From Polytrichum commune (lineage: Eukaryota; Streptophyta; Polytrichopsida; Polytrichales; Polytrichaceae), in NCBI GenBank assembly GCA_950295325.1, contig OX485807.1, positions 49,898,796 through 49,962,795 on the forward strand: 64,000 nucleotides of DNA, written 5' to 3'. This document shows, in pieces, positions 44,191 to 56,567 of this stretch (position 1 is the first letter of the stretch; every line of letters starts with the position of its first letter). The notes under the pieces were generated by a model, which worked only from the letters and a program-made list of their open reading frames with translations, searched no databases and was not told the origin of the DNA. Both the position numbers and the translations under genes were made by a program.

Positions 44191-46489
44191 TGGATAGAAA
44201 AAGAAAATTAAAAATTAAAAAAGATCATAGATCATAGAGAATAAGAAAAAAAATAAAGACTAAAATAACTGTAAGTGAAGTAAGAAATATCATTAATATA
44301 AAAGTGTTAACAAAGATTTTGAAATTATCTTGATAAAAGAAAATGAAAAAAAAAGATTTATTACTGCAGGCTACCAAAATGCATGAAGCAATAACTAAAT
44401 CATTATAAAAAAAATAAAGCTTCACAAAAGATTCAAATCTATAATTCTAAGATATGAACACTAAATCTTATATAAGTGAATGATTACAATTTTTGAACTA
44501 AGGCTACCATATGAGTATCCATATTTCCCAATAAATCTATTATAGCCTGGAAAGATGCAATCAAATTGAGAGAATTGCTAACTATTTGTTTCATAAAAAT
44601 TTCCATTTGATATTGGAATTTTAATTTTTTAAAGTTTTCGTAGTGCTTAAAGGTGAATTTTGTTGTATATGTTGAATTCTATGGTGTACATCATCATCTT
44701 GAGCACTTGTTGGTATTTGATTGACAACACCCAAATCCTAAATCCCAAACACTAAACTCTAAACCATTGGAAATGTAAATGGGTTAACTACAAACCGTAG
44801 GAATAGAAGGGGAGCCAACCACAAAATTAGAAGCTTTCACGAAGATACAAGAAAAACATACAGTAATAAGAGTTATCTCGGGCAATAGGCTAGAGTAGTC
44901 GCTGATAGTGAGAAACTAGGCCAAGGTGCCAAAGTTGAATGACATTGTTTTGACTATGTGATAGAGTGAAGTGAGGCATTGTAATGAGTGACAAATCAAG
45001 CTATAGCCCACAAATTAATTGAGTTATTTTGATGCGCTTAAGATGTAAGTGTATGAGAGCAACGTCTTGTTGTGAAGGGATTGTATGAAGTGAGAATGTT
45101 GAAGAGGGGGATAAGATCAACCAGTATGAGTGGATATTAAAAAACCAAGTGTTTAAGAGTAATTAACCTTACATAGTAGGTGTGAGCAAATGTATTTAAG
45201 AGAGAAGAGACATACGTCAGTGGGAAAGAAACCAAGGATGAAATGTTTGGGATTGATGAGAGATTGAAGGAACTAGTGCGAAGAGGAGCAAAAAGATATT
45301 AGAGCATCCACACTATAGTCCAATAGAGTTAAGATATAGAGAGGAAACAATTGAGTGAATGTCGACTAATTTTTACTTTGCAGAAAGTCAGTAAGGCAAT
45401 GATCTTACAACAATGAGCAAGGCAATGTGAGAGTGAGGGAGTGTCAGAGTGTTGAGAGAAAGCACTAACGCTAGGAACAAGAGGAAAGACTATAACCATC
45501 CTAAAGAACCAACAACTTGCAAGAGGTGAGGTTAGGGGGAGAAATGAAGTGGAGGTGTTGATTGCTTGAGAGAGGTGAGGACACCGAGAATTAGTTAGAC
45601 TCGAGATGAGTAGATGGTTGAGAGAACCACCAGAGTGGAGAGAAACGCAACTATGTAATGAGAGAAAGGACATGTTAGCCCTGGAAGTGAGAGAAGAGTG
45701 GGCAGAGGGAGTAATACTTATGATTACCTAGTGTGTGAGCCTACTACTCAACACCGAGATAATGGGTTAAGAAATTGGTGCATAATTTTACTTATCTTAT
45801 TGATGTGATTAAGACTTGGCTAATCAAGCTTTATGTGGATAAAAAATATAGCCATACATGTTTGTTTTATCTTGAATTGTGCAAAGATTGTGGACTGAGA
45901 TGCTATGTGTGATGGTTCATGAATAAGATAAGTTCATAAAGAAACATTAATGTAAGGAAGTAAGGAGTTGAACCAATGTGTTGAACAAAACCATTTGAAT
46001 TATGATCGATGGCATTGCATTATTATTCTATTGAAGTAAAAGGGTACTAACCCCAATAGGATGAAAATCCATTGGAAGACTATTGCCAAAGGAAAAAGAC
46101 GATTGCCAAAGCTTTTGAGCTTCACGACGGAATTAGAAGATATGAAATTAGAGTGATAAGAGTCAACATATAAAACAAACCCACACACGACTCAAAGCAC
46201 CAATGAACCATTAGAGTGGAGATTAAGCCAAATAAAGAAAGAATGAAGGAGTAAAAGACTTAGATTGTTATTAGATCCTTAATCCGATGTGACATTAATC
46301 CTTATAAAAACTAGCTCAATCTTCCTTGAGACCTAGTCCATGGGTTGTTTTCTTTGGGTTAGTTTGAACCTAAGCAAAAACATTAACTACATGAGACTTA
46401 CATCTTTTCATAATAATGAACTTATCTAAAGATTGAATGTCAAACAACACTTGAACTTACCTTGTAACTCACCTCTTGAAGACCCTCTT
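44191..46489. other. Unassigned DNA downstream of Harbinger
   Basis: Minus-strand text near 44450-44600 reads MKQIVSNSLNLIASFQAIID then LLGNMDTHMVALVQ. It might be the end of the Myb-like second protein that Harbinger elements often carry, but this is weak. A 114-codon minus frame (45329-45673) has no recognisable domain. Nothing else was seen. Confidence 0.35.
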
Positions 46490-47110
46490 TTGGAATATAC
46501 TTAACATTCAATCTTCATATTTTATAATTTATCAAGAAAGTGATTTGGTATTACGCAAGCTAACATACTTTATAATAAATTTAAGGATTGATAATGTGAA
46601 TTGATGAGAGTACCTAAATAAATGAATTGATGTTAAAATGCTTATTATCAAAGAAGCCGTAAAATGAACCAAAGACTTGAGCTTCTTTGGAAAGCTGAAT
46701 TGATGCCTCGAAGAGTTTTTTGTCATCACCAATTAAAGATAATAAATAATATGACTTAACTTAATAGAATATGGATGGAATTTTAGGATATCGAAACACA
46801 TCCAAGAGTTCTCTCCATTTTAGTTACTCCCACAATCAAAGAGCCTTACATTGAGCGTAGGATGACTAAGATTAAGATCTCTTAACTCCAAACACAATTA
46901 TATTTAAATCATAGGAAGATGGGAGGTTCATAAGTTATTAAAAAGCTTAACCGAGCACGTTTATGAGACACTATAGCTCTCAAGTCATTATAAATTAAAT
47001 GGTGTTTTATCGTGAATCTTCCTAGCTTATTGCAAAGGAGCTACGCACAACGTCCATTACCCTCCCCCTCCCTGCACAATCCACATTCCAAAGGTCTTAT
47101 TTCCTTGGGG

Positions 47111-50100
47111 GCGATGGTCCAATATGGGTTCATGAAAGGATTGTCCAAGCCTTACATACAGTAGACCCTCCCCCTTAGGTGCTTTAAAACGTAACATCCA
47201 TGCCCACCTAAGCTCAAATTTAAATAGAATTCTTGAATGTATACTTGTCGTGTATAAGTTGCAATTAACCTTAAGTCAACCAAAGTTTATTTGCATGTCC
47301 AAATTAGTCCTTGTATACAGGTAAAGGAAAACTGTCCCAATTCCGGAACAACACTAAAAAGAGTGATCCGGACAAGCAAATTCATTTGCTTTGATTCCAA
47401 ATTTGGACAAGTGGTGTAGATTCATGTTACAAATATATATGGTACATTCCAGATGGTTTTCATCAATTGAATTCAACATTGACCGAAATCCTCCATTCTC
47501 GAATTCCTAATCTCTGCAAGATTCCACTAAATTGGCTCCATTGTCCTCGTTGTTGTAACCGTAGTTTTTTTGTCATGACACAAATGCTCTCTTCTATCTT
47601 CAGTCAGTTCCAGGATCACATAATGACAACGTGCACTAGGGGCATCATCAACAACAACGCCTAGTACGGCGATGAACTGAGTTGGCTTAGGATGGGGCAT
47701 CCAACCAACAATGATCTTCTTACAGAAAGGGCAAGCAAGCAATCCTTGAATGCAACCAAAGCAATACATGTCATGGCCATAGTTCTATAATTAAACACGT
47801 AAATTAATGGTAAGGACCACATAAGGTTCTTTAGCTCTTGCAAGAGCTCACTCTATTGCTCTCACTGCATGAAAGTTGAAAAATTTAAAACATGTGATTC
47901 TTGAGGTGGGGATGTTGTGGACTTCAACTCTCTACCATCATTCATTAGGTAAAGAATTATGTGGCATGTCCAATATCCTAGAATCTCCTACAACAATTCT
48001 TGATCAACAATTATTATTCCTAGGTACAACTTACAAGGGCTAAAAAACCTTATGCATATAATGAAATCTATGAAAATTTATCAATCCAATGCAAGAATAT
48101 TTCCAATTTACCCTCAAACAATCTATTTTATTTAAACCTTAAAATTGGGATTAGTCTGGCACCTACAAAGTCACTGCCGTTGGCTGCCTTTTGTACATGT
48201 GACTAACAACAATCAACTACCATCTATGGTGAAGGATGGAGGATTGTCTTTCATCATCTTTTTAGTCGCACTTGATTGGGACAATTGCAGGATCTTGGAA
48301 GGTTCCTTGCAAATGTCCCAACCTGATTTTGAGGGGCCATTCTGCAATGTATTTGATGGAAAATTTTGTCATGCAGAAGACACTAGAACATGCAAGATGC
48401 ACATGTTTAAGAAGCTCTATCGTGAAGAAATATTTGTGATGAATCCAAAAAATCAAACAATTGAAACATGTCCCAAAATACTGTGAAATTAACTGTAAGC
48501 AAGGTTCAAAGCCATGAAACCAATGACTTGTCCGTGTCTGGAATCACTTGATCATTCGGAATTTTACAAGATTACTTGAAATGTCGTTCTTAAAAAATTC
48601 CTTCACTTCCGGAACAAGGAAAACTGATCCTTCAAAATTCTAGCCCAGAACTAACAGATAATACCATCCTAAAAGTATACATGTATATAATTAACCTACC
48701 TCCATGACCATGACTCTCTCCAAAGGACATTCCCCTTACTCATGCATTCCTTTCAATCTAGAGGAAAAAAACAAACAGAGGTAACTATCATTCCAGTCCA
48801 TAATACAACCGTTTTTTTGCTAAACCGCTAGGACATTACTAAGTCCATACCCCCTAGGAAAAAGATCATCAGTTAGTTGACAAAGACATTAAGGCACCAC
48901 ACTCCTTGCCTGGACTTGCCTCTATGACCAAAGAATTACACAGTCTAAGAATGTCTTGATGCAACATAACTATCTTACCTATGGACTTCCACTCCGTTCA
49001 AAAAGGTACAATGCCGAGTATGTCATTTTTAGAACATTGGCAACGAGAAAAACTTTAAGTAAATGAGAGGCATGACAATACTTCCACTAAGGGTTCAAGA
49101 ATGCCACAAAATCCCCCTATATGTAGCAATACAAGACTGAGTATGCTAAGCTATTCAACTTGCACAAAAAATAGTGTAAAACAAACAATAAGAATAACCT
49201 CGCAACATGATCGACTATAGAGTTAGACCAATGCCTTAGGGCTGTGAATACCTGGTGCAGGGGGGCTTTCGATCAAAGACAATCATCTCGCCAACTTGCC
49301 CTTCCGATTTCTTCAAGATATCCTCACAAATTGTTGTCAAGCACACACATAAAGCGATCTTTGTGCTTTGCCAATAATGGTTGCTCACAAGACGCAAAAA
49401 TACATGTGGTTGATAATTTGGAGTAGTCGCAAGGCACCATGGGTGACAACAATGGCCACAACTTGTTGGAACATAGTCCCATCATGAATACCAGAAAGAG
49501 CACACATGGTAAGCATTAAGAGTGTGAACTTTGGTTACTGGAAACTGTGGACTCCTTGAAACATGTTTTGGAAAAAATGAGACACCAAACTGTACTTGCA
49601 TGTTCTAGAGCATCCCGTCCAATGACACCTCTGCCCCCTCAAGGGCATGCATCTTCAAAGATAGTTCATCATGATGGGTCGTTGTCAAATCAAGCTCCTC
49701 CTCCAAGGCTACGATCAAAGATTGGCAGTTCTAGAATGCTAGAATGGAATTTGCAATGCTACACTCCTCAGAAGCCCTAGAAGAAGCCAAAGCCTCAAAA
49801 TTGGTCTTCTCGGTTTCTTCCAAGGCTACCAAGGTTTGTCTCCTCAATTCAGTTTTGAACTATTGTTCAAAAATGTGGATCCAAACTCTAAGGATACTAG
49901 AAGCTCACTCCTCTCCACAATCAAGTCACTCAACAATTTCTCTTCCCTTCTAATGCTCTCGAGCTCAGCTTGACCTTCTATTACCATCATCTCTCTGGAA
50001 TCATGTTGCAATTGTATTTCCCTAAACTTTTCCTCTATAACACCCTTTCCATTCATGCTCTCAACTAAATTGGATCAACATGAGTTCAAGAGCAAAGACC

Positions 50101-51204
50101 TCTCCTCAATCATGTGCTTGATATCTTCAATATCGCTCTTCTCCCAAGCATGGGAGACTCCTAAGCCCCGACCCCTTCTGCCTATCTTCTTACCCATTAG
50201 TCTTGCACCCTCCAACCTTCCGACTTGATAGTGAATTTAAAGAAGTTGGAAACTCTAGATTTTTTTGAGATCCTAAAGGGGCTACACAATGATGTTTGCC
50301 CATGGTGGATGGTGGAAGGTTGTCCAGATCCTCTCTCTTGCTCTTATCTATTGTAGTCTTTTCTCTCTTACTCGCCACCCTCTCTCAGTACTCTTTCCTA
50401 TCTTTGCTAGATTGCGCCCAATTAACATAACAACCCTGAGACATCAAGATGAGCCCGCAAGCAAATTGCAGAGTGAGTTCCTTATTTGGAATGTCGTTGC
50501 TCCCATAAACTCTTTGGTAGAGGGCACAAATAAAGCTCTACTCCTTAGGGGTGGTATAGCCATCAAACTTCCATCCAAACTTACTGGGCTTCTCGTCAAA
50601 ATATGCACACAAGTGACTCAGGAATCAAGTCCTCGTGAATGTCTCCCACAAAAACATCACCATCTGGTAGCCCTTTGCAATTAAAGCGTTGGTCCATCTA
50701 CGATTTGCCCACTTAAAATTTTTCAACCACATGACATGCAATCGATAAAGCAATAGGTGCATGCAATAGACACTAAATTTGAATCAAACTACGAATAGAA
50801 TACGCTTATTGTAGTTGTCCCAAAGAGTCAAAGAATCTTGGAACTAACTTGCAGCTACTAACATGGTCAATGTGAGGGAAGACAAGTACTAAAAAGAAGA
50901 AGATATGTAAAGGATTGGGGGAAAAAATGAAGTTCGACGGTAGGTGGGAGAGCAGAATTTAAAAGATCGGGGGGAAAGATGAAGAAGGACAGTAGGTGGG
51001 AGAGCGGAAATTGCGGGAATAATGCAAGACCTATGAGAGGACTCCAGGTGTCTACTAGGTATTTGAATCTCCCACCTGAAACAAAATCTGGAACCATAGT
51101 CATCCTACGTGGAAACGCATATAAGCTTATGCCCAACTTGCCATAACGAGGCCATCTGGGCATTTGGGTCTTCTTTTCTAGGATTCCCATAGCAAGATTA
51201 TCAT
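47111..51204. mobile_element. 4.1-kb segment present only in copy B
   Basis: In copy A the flanks of this segment are joined at CCAACGA. In copy B both junctions carry CCAAGGA (in reverse complement). Either copy A lost 4.1 kb between 7-bp direct repeats or copy B gained it. It contains the minus-strand coding remnants listed at 49240-50700 and otherwise unassigned sequence. A 113-codon plus frame (48145-48486) has no recognisable domain. Confidence 0.6.
49240..50700 (-). pseudogene. Coiled-coil and CGHxxHPWC-motif coding remnant
   Basis: In broken minus-strand frames I read GSNDIPNKELTLQFACGL (about 50490), KIGRRGRGLGVSHAWEKSDI (about 50170), then a charged heptad-like stretch QAELESIRREEKLLSDLIVE (49900-49960), TLVALEETEKTNFEALASS (about 49800), and near 49470 CGHCCHPWCL. 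A coiled coil followed by a C-x-x-C/H zinc-type motif suggests one degenerate gene about 1.4 kb long. I do not recognise the family. Stops and shifts occur every 50-80 codons. Confidence 0.45.
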
Positions 51205-52335
51205 CCTTGGAAACTATCCACAAGGTCCCATTTTCCTTTAAGGGCTTTTGTTGAAATTTAGTCTATTTAAAGGAAAATAGGTTTTGGATGGAAAAAACTT
51301 ATGAGAATGATAGAGCAAAGAATCCTATAGCTTTTGGTCAGAGTCAACGACATAATACGTACATTAATTTTGATTGACAACTTGCATATTTTGAATGTTC
51401 GGTTTCCTCCTCGTTCTTAGACGATGATGACCCTTCAATTGTATGCTCACGGTCTCCAAATTTTCATCACCAACAATACATGATTGTGACTCGATGTCCT
51501 TGAACAATAACGTCCTCGGATTGTCGGTGTTGTCTCCTTCTTTGACCTTTCACAATTTGTTTCCCATGCTAGCCCTCTTGAGTTATTTTGTCCTAAAACA
51601 TTGCAACCCACATTTCTTCCTTCTCCTCCTTGTAGGTGTTCCATACTCACTCTCTTGCATTGGCACTCAAAACATTCACTAATTGCATTGCCTCTTCTAG
51701 TCCACTTCCAAAAGAGCTCATCAACAGAAGTAAGCACTTATATACCCTTCAGTCTATTTAATTACAATGGCCCACAATACTCCATTATTGATTTGGTTCA
51801 CATAGACAAGTTTGGCTTTATCATCATATTGGCCCACTAGAGTAACCTTCCTAATTGGGTCAATTATTAGTTGTTAGAGTTCATTATGTATACTTTAGCA
51901 CATTACCCGTCACTAACATTACTAGTGTGTACTTCAAATATACACAACCAATGATCATTTTATTACTATGGTTGTCTTCTAAGAATTTAACGTCTTTCTT
52001 TCATTTCATTCATATGTGTCACCTTTGTTCATTCCATCATTCTTTACACACATATTTTTGTTACATTCTCCTTCAATGGCATCCCTTTTCGTTGTGGAAG
52101 GCTCCATTCCCTTCACCCTCCCCTTGGGTCTAGATGGTGTTGTTGTGGTTCTAGAACTTTGCTTAGTCTAAAATTTGGCTTTCGATTGGTCACCATGTAT
52201 GTGGAATAATAATTGTTCCATGACATTGTAGTGTTATGTGGGACGTTATTGGTTCAAAAACCCAGAGCGGATGTGGATTCATTTTGGATGATGAGTGCAT
52301 GATCTTACAAAGTCATAGGTTTTCTTGAGATATAG

Positions 52336-52587
52336 ATGGGTTTGTCAACAATTTTGTTGACAAATGAATTCATCACAATAATTCTTCAAAGCAATGGTAT
52401 GCATAGAGTTAAGATTAAGTCAAGTCCGGAGGATGTCATGCTCTTTAGTTATTCTAATGATGAAGGCACCCAAGTAGTTGACCTAGGTATGAATTTGACT
52501 TCTCCATTTAAGTCTTCTTCTTCATTTGTTTTTGCATCTTTTGAACAAGCTCATCATGCCAACGAACCTTCTCCTTACAAGGCTTGA
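52336..52587 (+). pseudogene. Upstream coding fragment of MULE-like element, copy B
   Basis: The 83-codon frame reads VKIKSSPEDVMLFSYSNDEG, FKSSSSFVFASFEQAHHAN and ends EPSPYKA at a stop shared with copy A (25529-25753, minus). The frame and stop are conserved. No domain was recognised. Confidence 0.65.
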
Positions 52588-52833
52588 TATATGAGAATTG
52601 CAAAAAAATCACACATGCTCCAAAGAACCTCTGGTTTATCCCACTTTAACCACAACAAATGTCTTCATGGAGCTTTGTTGGAGGTGGTCATGAATAAATT
52701 CTCTGCTCTAGCCCCCCCTAACAATATGAACATTGTGGCTAGTTCCAAGTGATTCATCTGAAGTGGGATGGGTTCCATGGACAATATAATGGTGCCAAAA
52801 GACCATTTGGGGTTCAAATATGTGATGGACAAT

Positions 52834-53171
52834 AGAGTTATCCTTTAACTCAACCGGAGTTTTAGTAGGGAGTTGGTTGTTTCGCATGCATAACTTTCCA
52901 TGTTCGGTAAGTTGTGGGCGCATGCTTGGAGTCAATGTGGAGGTTTGAACGAAGAACCTTCCATATTAGTTCATTGGGTACCAAACTCATTTTGGCGTCT
53001 CTTGGCATGCCAAAATGAGTTTGGTACCCAATGAACTAATATGGAAGGTTCTTCGTTCAAACCTCCACATTGACTCCAAGCATGCGCCCACAACTTACCG
53101 AACATGGAAAGTTATGCATGCGAAACAACCAACTCCCTACTAAAACTCCGGTTGAGTTAAAGGATAACTCT
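52834..53171. mobile_element. Foldback element, copy 4: perfect palindrome with 163-bp arms
   Basis: Arms 52834-52996 and 53009-53171 are complementary at every position I compared, with a 12-bp loop. Tips are AGAGTTATCC / GGATAACTCT. It belongs to the same family as 7174-7532 and 7865-8222, whose arms have diverged. Copy A of the MULE-like element shows the uninterrupted site (GGGGTTCAAGTAGGTTTCC in reverse complement near 24595). Relative to that site about 13 additional bases lie left of the palindrome, so the inserted unit may start near 52821. Non-coding. Confidence 0.93.
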
Positions 53172-53312
53172 AATAGGTTTCCAAGGCGGTCTAAAGATAA
53201 GGTGCTTGTGTTCAAGATGTCCATGGATCTTGTTGGAAATGGAGTCGATCTAATTAGGCACATGCAACATGGTGGAGACATGAAAAATTCTTGAATAACT
53301 TTTGACCATGTC

Positions 53313-53667
53313 ACGGTTGGTGCACCTACACTTGATTTATTTATACATGTGCGAGAACCCCCTATTTAATGGGGGCTATTTACCTTCCTTCATTTCCACC
53401 CTATAAATAGCTAAATTATTACTGGATGATATTTTCTAACATCCTATAATTATATATAAATTTTAGAGTTGCATAATCATAATCACCCTATCCTATTTAT
53501 AAGTAGTAGAAATTTCGTGTGAACAATCTACACATACATTACATTGTGCATATTTTATTCTGCACGCTACACACATACAATCATCATACTATAAACTTTA
53601 GCATATTGCGTATGGTTCTTGAACCCCCTCAAGAAACCCTAAATAAGCCAGCCAACCCTTTCATCGT
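53313..53667. mobile_element. About 355 bp found only in copy B
   Basis: Copy A reads on from TTTCACCATG to the region with GACGATGATGG over a short stretch. In copy B about 355 AT-rich bases intervene between TTTTGACCATG and GGATGATGG. Both ends contain GGTTGG when read inward, but no firm inverted repeat or target duplication was found. Confidence 0.45.
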
Positions 53668-53737
53668 TGGATGATGGTACTTTTCATCCAAAGGCGACTG
53701 TTTCAACAAATCCATCCACATGTCCACATACATTTTG

Positions 53738-54180
53738 CTTATTTCTCATCAAATGCCATAATGATGTCATGCTCAAGAATGATGTCCTCAAGGTGAACTT
53801 TAAGGGCTTCATGGCGGAGAGTGCACATGCAAATTGGCATGTGGTGAGGAAGGTGTACGGTGATAGTGATCAAACCGTTCCTTTGGAAGTGCACAAGCGT
53901 ACATGTTATTTCCATTGATTTGCCACTTTGGATAAAATAATACAAAAACATCTCCAACCACCCTTACAACACCCTAAACCAAGCAATTTTGCATGGAATA
54001 CAAGGACGCCAAGAGCATGGAGGAGGCGGATGTCAAATTCCATGTAATACAAGCTTTGGTGGTTGTCATTGGGACTAGCCACAAAGGATGGCAGTATTGC
54101 TTGGGGAGTGCTTGGGTTTTGGCATACCGATATAGACAATGGGGAGGTCACATGCTCATCGTGAATGTCCTTGATAACAT
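53738..54180 (+). pseudogene. MULE-like transposase core, copy B
   Basis: The frame reads NDVMLKNDVLKVNFKGFMAE, SAHANWHVVRKVYG, then HKRTCYFH followed by a stop (the W codon of FHW reads TGA). After a shift come EYKDAKSMEEADVKFHVIQA and GSAWVLAYRYRQWGGHM. Compared with copy A the acidic residue of MADS is E, so the second catalytic position may be altered, while the C-x-x-H motif is intact. The EYKDAKSMEEAD to YRQWGGHM stretch is absent from copy A. Both copies are inactive but retain different parts. Confidence 0.65.
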
Positions 54181-54992
54181 AATTGTTCATCCTCCCCAAA
54201 TATTTATGTTCCAATTTTTTTTTACATGACTATTTATTTATTTTATTTTTTGTTATCTATTGCAAGATCTTACTTTGGAGCAACGTGTTGAGATGCCTAC
54301 TTGCAACCTTGTTGAAGCAATGCATAAAAAGTGGGCATAGCAATTTGCTAACAAAATGGCATGCCTACATGAGGCAATAGTAGATAACATGCTTTCATGT
54401 AAATCGCTAATTATCATTTGTGGTTGAAAGGTCGCTCTTTGTGGAATGGGCTTGACAAGACATCAATGAAGTTGAAAGTTGCAACTCACACTTACGATCC
54501 CAAGATGAGGTTTTACCTTGGGGCAGAGGATTTGAAATCATAATAGGAATTGTGCATTGGAGGGATATAAATTGTCTGGATCAACCAAAAGAATCTTGAA
54601 CTTGCCACTAGGCCCGACAATGTTTTCATCGTCCAAACAAGGTGAACCAATCCATCCCCTACTCTAACACAAGATCCACTAGGGCATGCATTGAGGATTC
54701 CCTCACACAAGATGAGAATGTGGTGTCTCACACCACCAACTTGTTGGAGTTAGAGTGACCGGAATACCAATGGTACATTTCTAGATTGCCTTATCCATCT
54801 AAGAAAGAGTGCCCGGCTTTGCAAGCCAACACAAGGCATCCATGCAAGGTCAAAGTGGGGAAAAGTAAATATGGCACACCTGTGCCAACATGTAGAGATT
54901 TGAGGTAGTTTTGTTCCAACAACCAATTAGCTACATAATTTTGGTACGTAGATGACATCAACTGTTGTGTGAAGGGGAGCACAAAGAAGTAG

Positions 54993-55608
54993 GTGTTTGA
55001 TTGGCCGAATCCTCCAACTATGTGGCTGGTGAAGATTGGAACAAACCTTTCACGGGAGAAGGTTTTCGTGTTGGAGGACCTTAGTTTTTTATTACAACAA
55101 TGGAAGGCTAGTCACAACGTCGTTGTTTTGGTACAATGCCCAACCCTCCCATCCTTCAATCACACTTTCGTATTCCAACAAATTCAAGTGCTCACCCCAT
55201 CACCAAGTTTTCTAAGGCAATTCGTCATGATATGGCGGAGTCGTTTACTAAAAGCATAGGAATAAGTGGGAGAGTGCATTACATATGGATGGGTATTATG
55301 TGGTGGGCATGGTTGTCATCTTGTACCTTGGATTTGGTTGTATTTTAGCCATAGTCTCCAAGAAGGAGAGGACTTACCTCGTGTCCCATTGCAAATAACC
55401 CACAATGCACTTGCCCAACTTTGTAAAAATGTCATCAATAATAGTGGGGAAGAGGGGTCGGTGGGTTTCCAACAAACATTTGTATCATGTGTTCATGAAT
55501 TTGTGCAAGGGTGACTATGCCACTAACAAGTTTATTCACGTACCCATATTTAGCTACAATGAGGTGATGTGTCTTCTCAAGATCACGGGTGTGACAGAAC
55601 AAGCTTAG
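54993..55608 (+). pseudogene. MULE-like transposase, C-terminal fragments (copy B)
   Basis: Successive plus frames carry DWPNPPTMWLVKIGTNLSRE, then QQWKASHNVVVLVQCPTLPS, and later a segment with NALAQLCKNVINNSGEEGSV, GFQQTFVSCVHEFVQG and, after a shift, EVMCLLKITGVTEQA, ending near 55608. Each has a diverged counterpart in copy A (20990-21745, minus strand). The function of this portion is unknown. Confidence 0.55.
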
Positions 55609-55694
55609 AGTGATGATAGTGAAACCCTGGACACACAATTTTTAGATAAAGAAACATATGTGTTTTCCCTGAGTAAATGTAGTGCACAATGATG

Positions 55695-56567
55695 CTTATT
55701 ATTTCAAAATAATCATAAATGTCCTTCAAAAAATTACAACCTCCAAAAATTTGATCACAAGCCATTAAATGAATCGCGCTCAAGAATTGTCCTCTGTGCT
55801 TTTAGATTTTTATATGAAGTATTGAATTTCACGCCAAGAAAAATACATTTGGATGGTTTGGCCACTTCAAAAATATCATGCAAGAGAGTCCACTCTCCAC
55901 CCCTTTGAAATTTGTGATATGCAGGATCAATTTCATATCAAATTTCTGACATACTTCAATGATATATCCATTCATGCGATGATTTCCCTGCAATTAATTT
56001 ATATATGATATGATTTTTTTTGCGTGTAATGATATCTCTTATTCTTGATCAAGTAGAGGCGTGATCCTTTGGTGATGGCTTGATGCACCTTCTGTTTGAA
56101 GATAATCATTTGAATAGACATAAAACAATATCCAATTATACATCATCGAATTTGCTTGATAACACTAAGTAACAGTGTTAGGATAGCATTATAGCTTAAT
56201 AAAAAATAATTAAATAGCTTCTGAGTAACTGTGCTCTCAACAATCTAAGTCCACATGTATTGCATATATGGATCAATTTTTTTACTTAAGATAGGTGTGC
56301 TTGGTGCCAAGACACTACACAGCACAAAATACACCAACATAATGAAGCATGCAGTGAATAATACATTGACACAATCTTATCTTGTAGTCTGAACACAAGA
56401 ACTCCCTCAACAGTCATTGAAGACTATCGGAGCCCGTGCAATTCAGATTTTGAATTAAGAAATTACTTTTCATCTTTCATAACTTTGGATTAAAAAAAAT
56501 TCAAAAATCTTGCTCTCACGGGATCTGGGTCTTGTTGCAAAGAGCTTAAAAGATGAACCCACGGATA
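55695..56567. other. Unassigned AT-rich DNA
   Basis: No coding or shared repeat content was recognised. Confidence 0.35.

Larger units (their letters stand above)
46490..55694 (+). mobile_element. MULE-like transposon, copy B (decayed, plus strand)
   Basis: Reverse complement of 20908-27745 with several large differences. It holds the transposase core at 53738-53930, followed by a segment with EYKDAKSMEEADVKFH and YRYRQWGGHM (53995-54155), and C-terminal frames to about 55608. Compared with copy A it lacks about 690 bp at 52661. It has an added foldback element (52821-53171), an added stretch of about 355 bp (53313-53667) and an additional 4.1-kb segment (47111-51204). It keeps the empty target site of solo LTR 1 at about 54815-54835. 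As for copy A, the outer limits are limits of homology, not defined termini. Confidence 0.75.
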
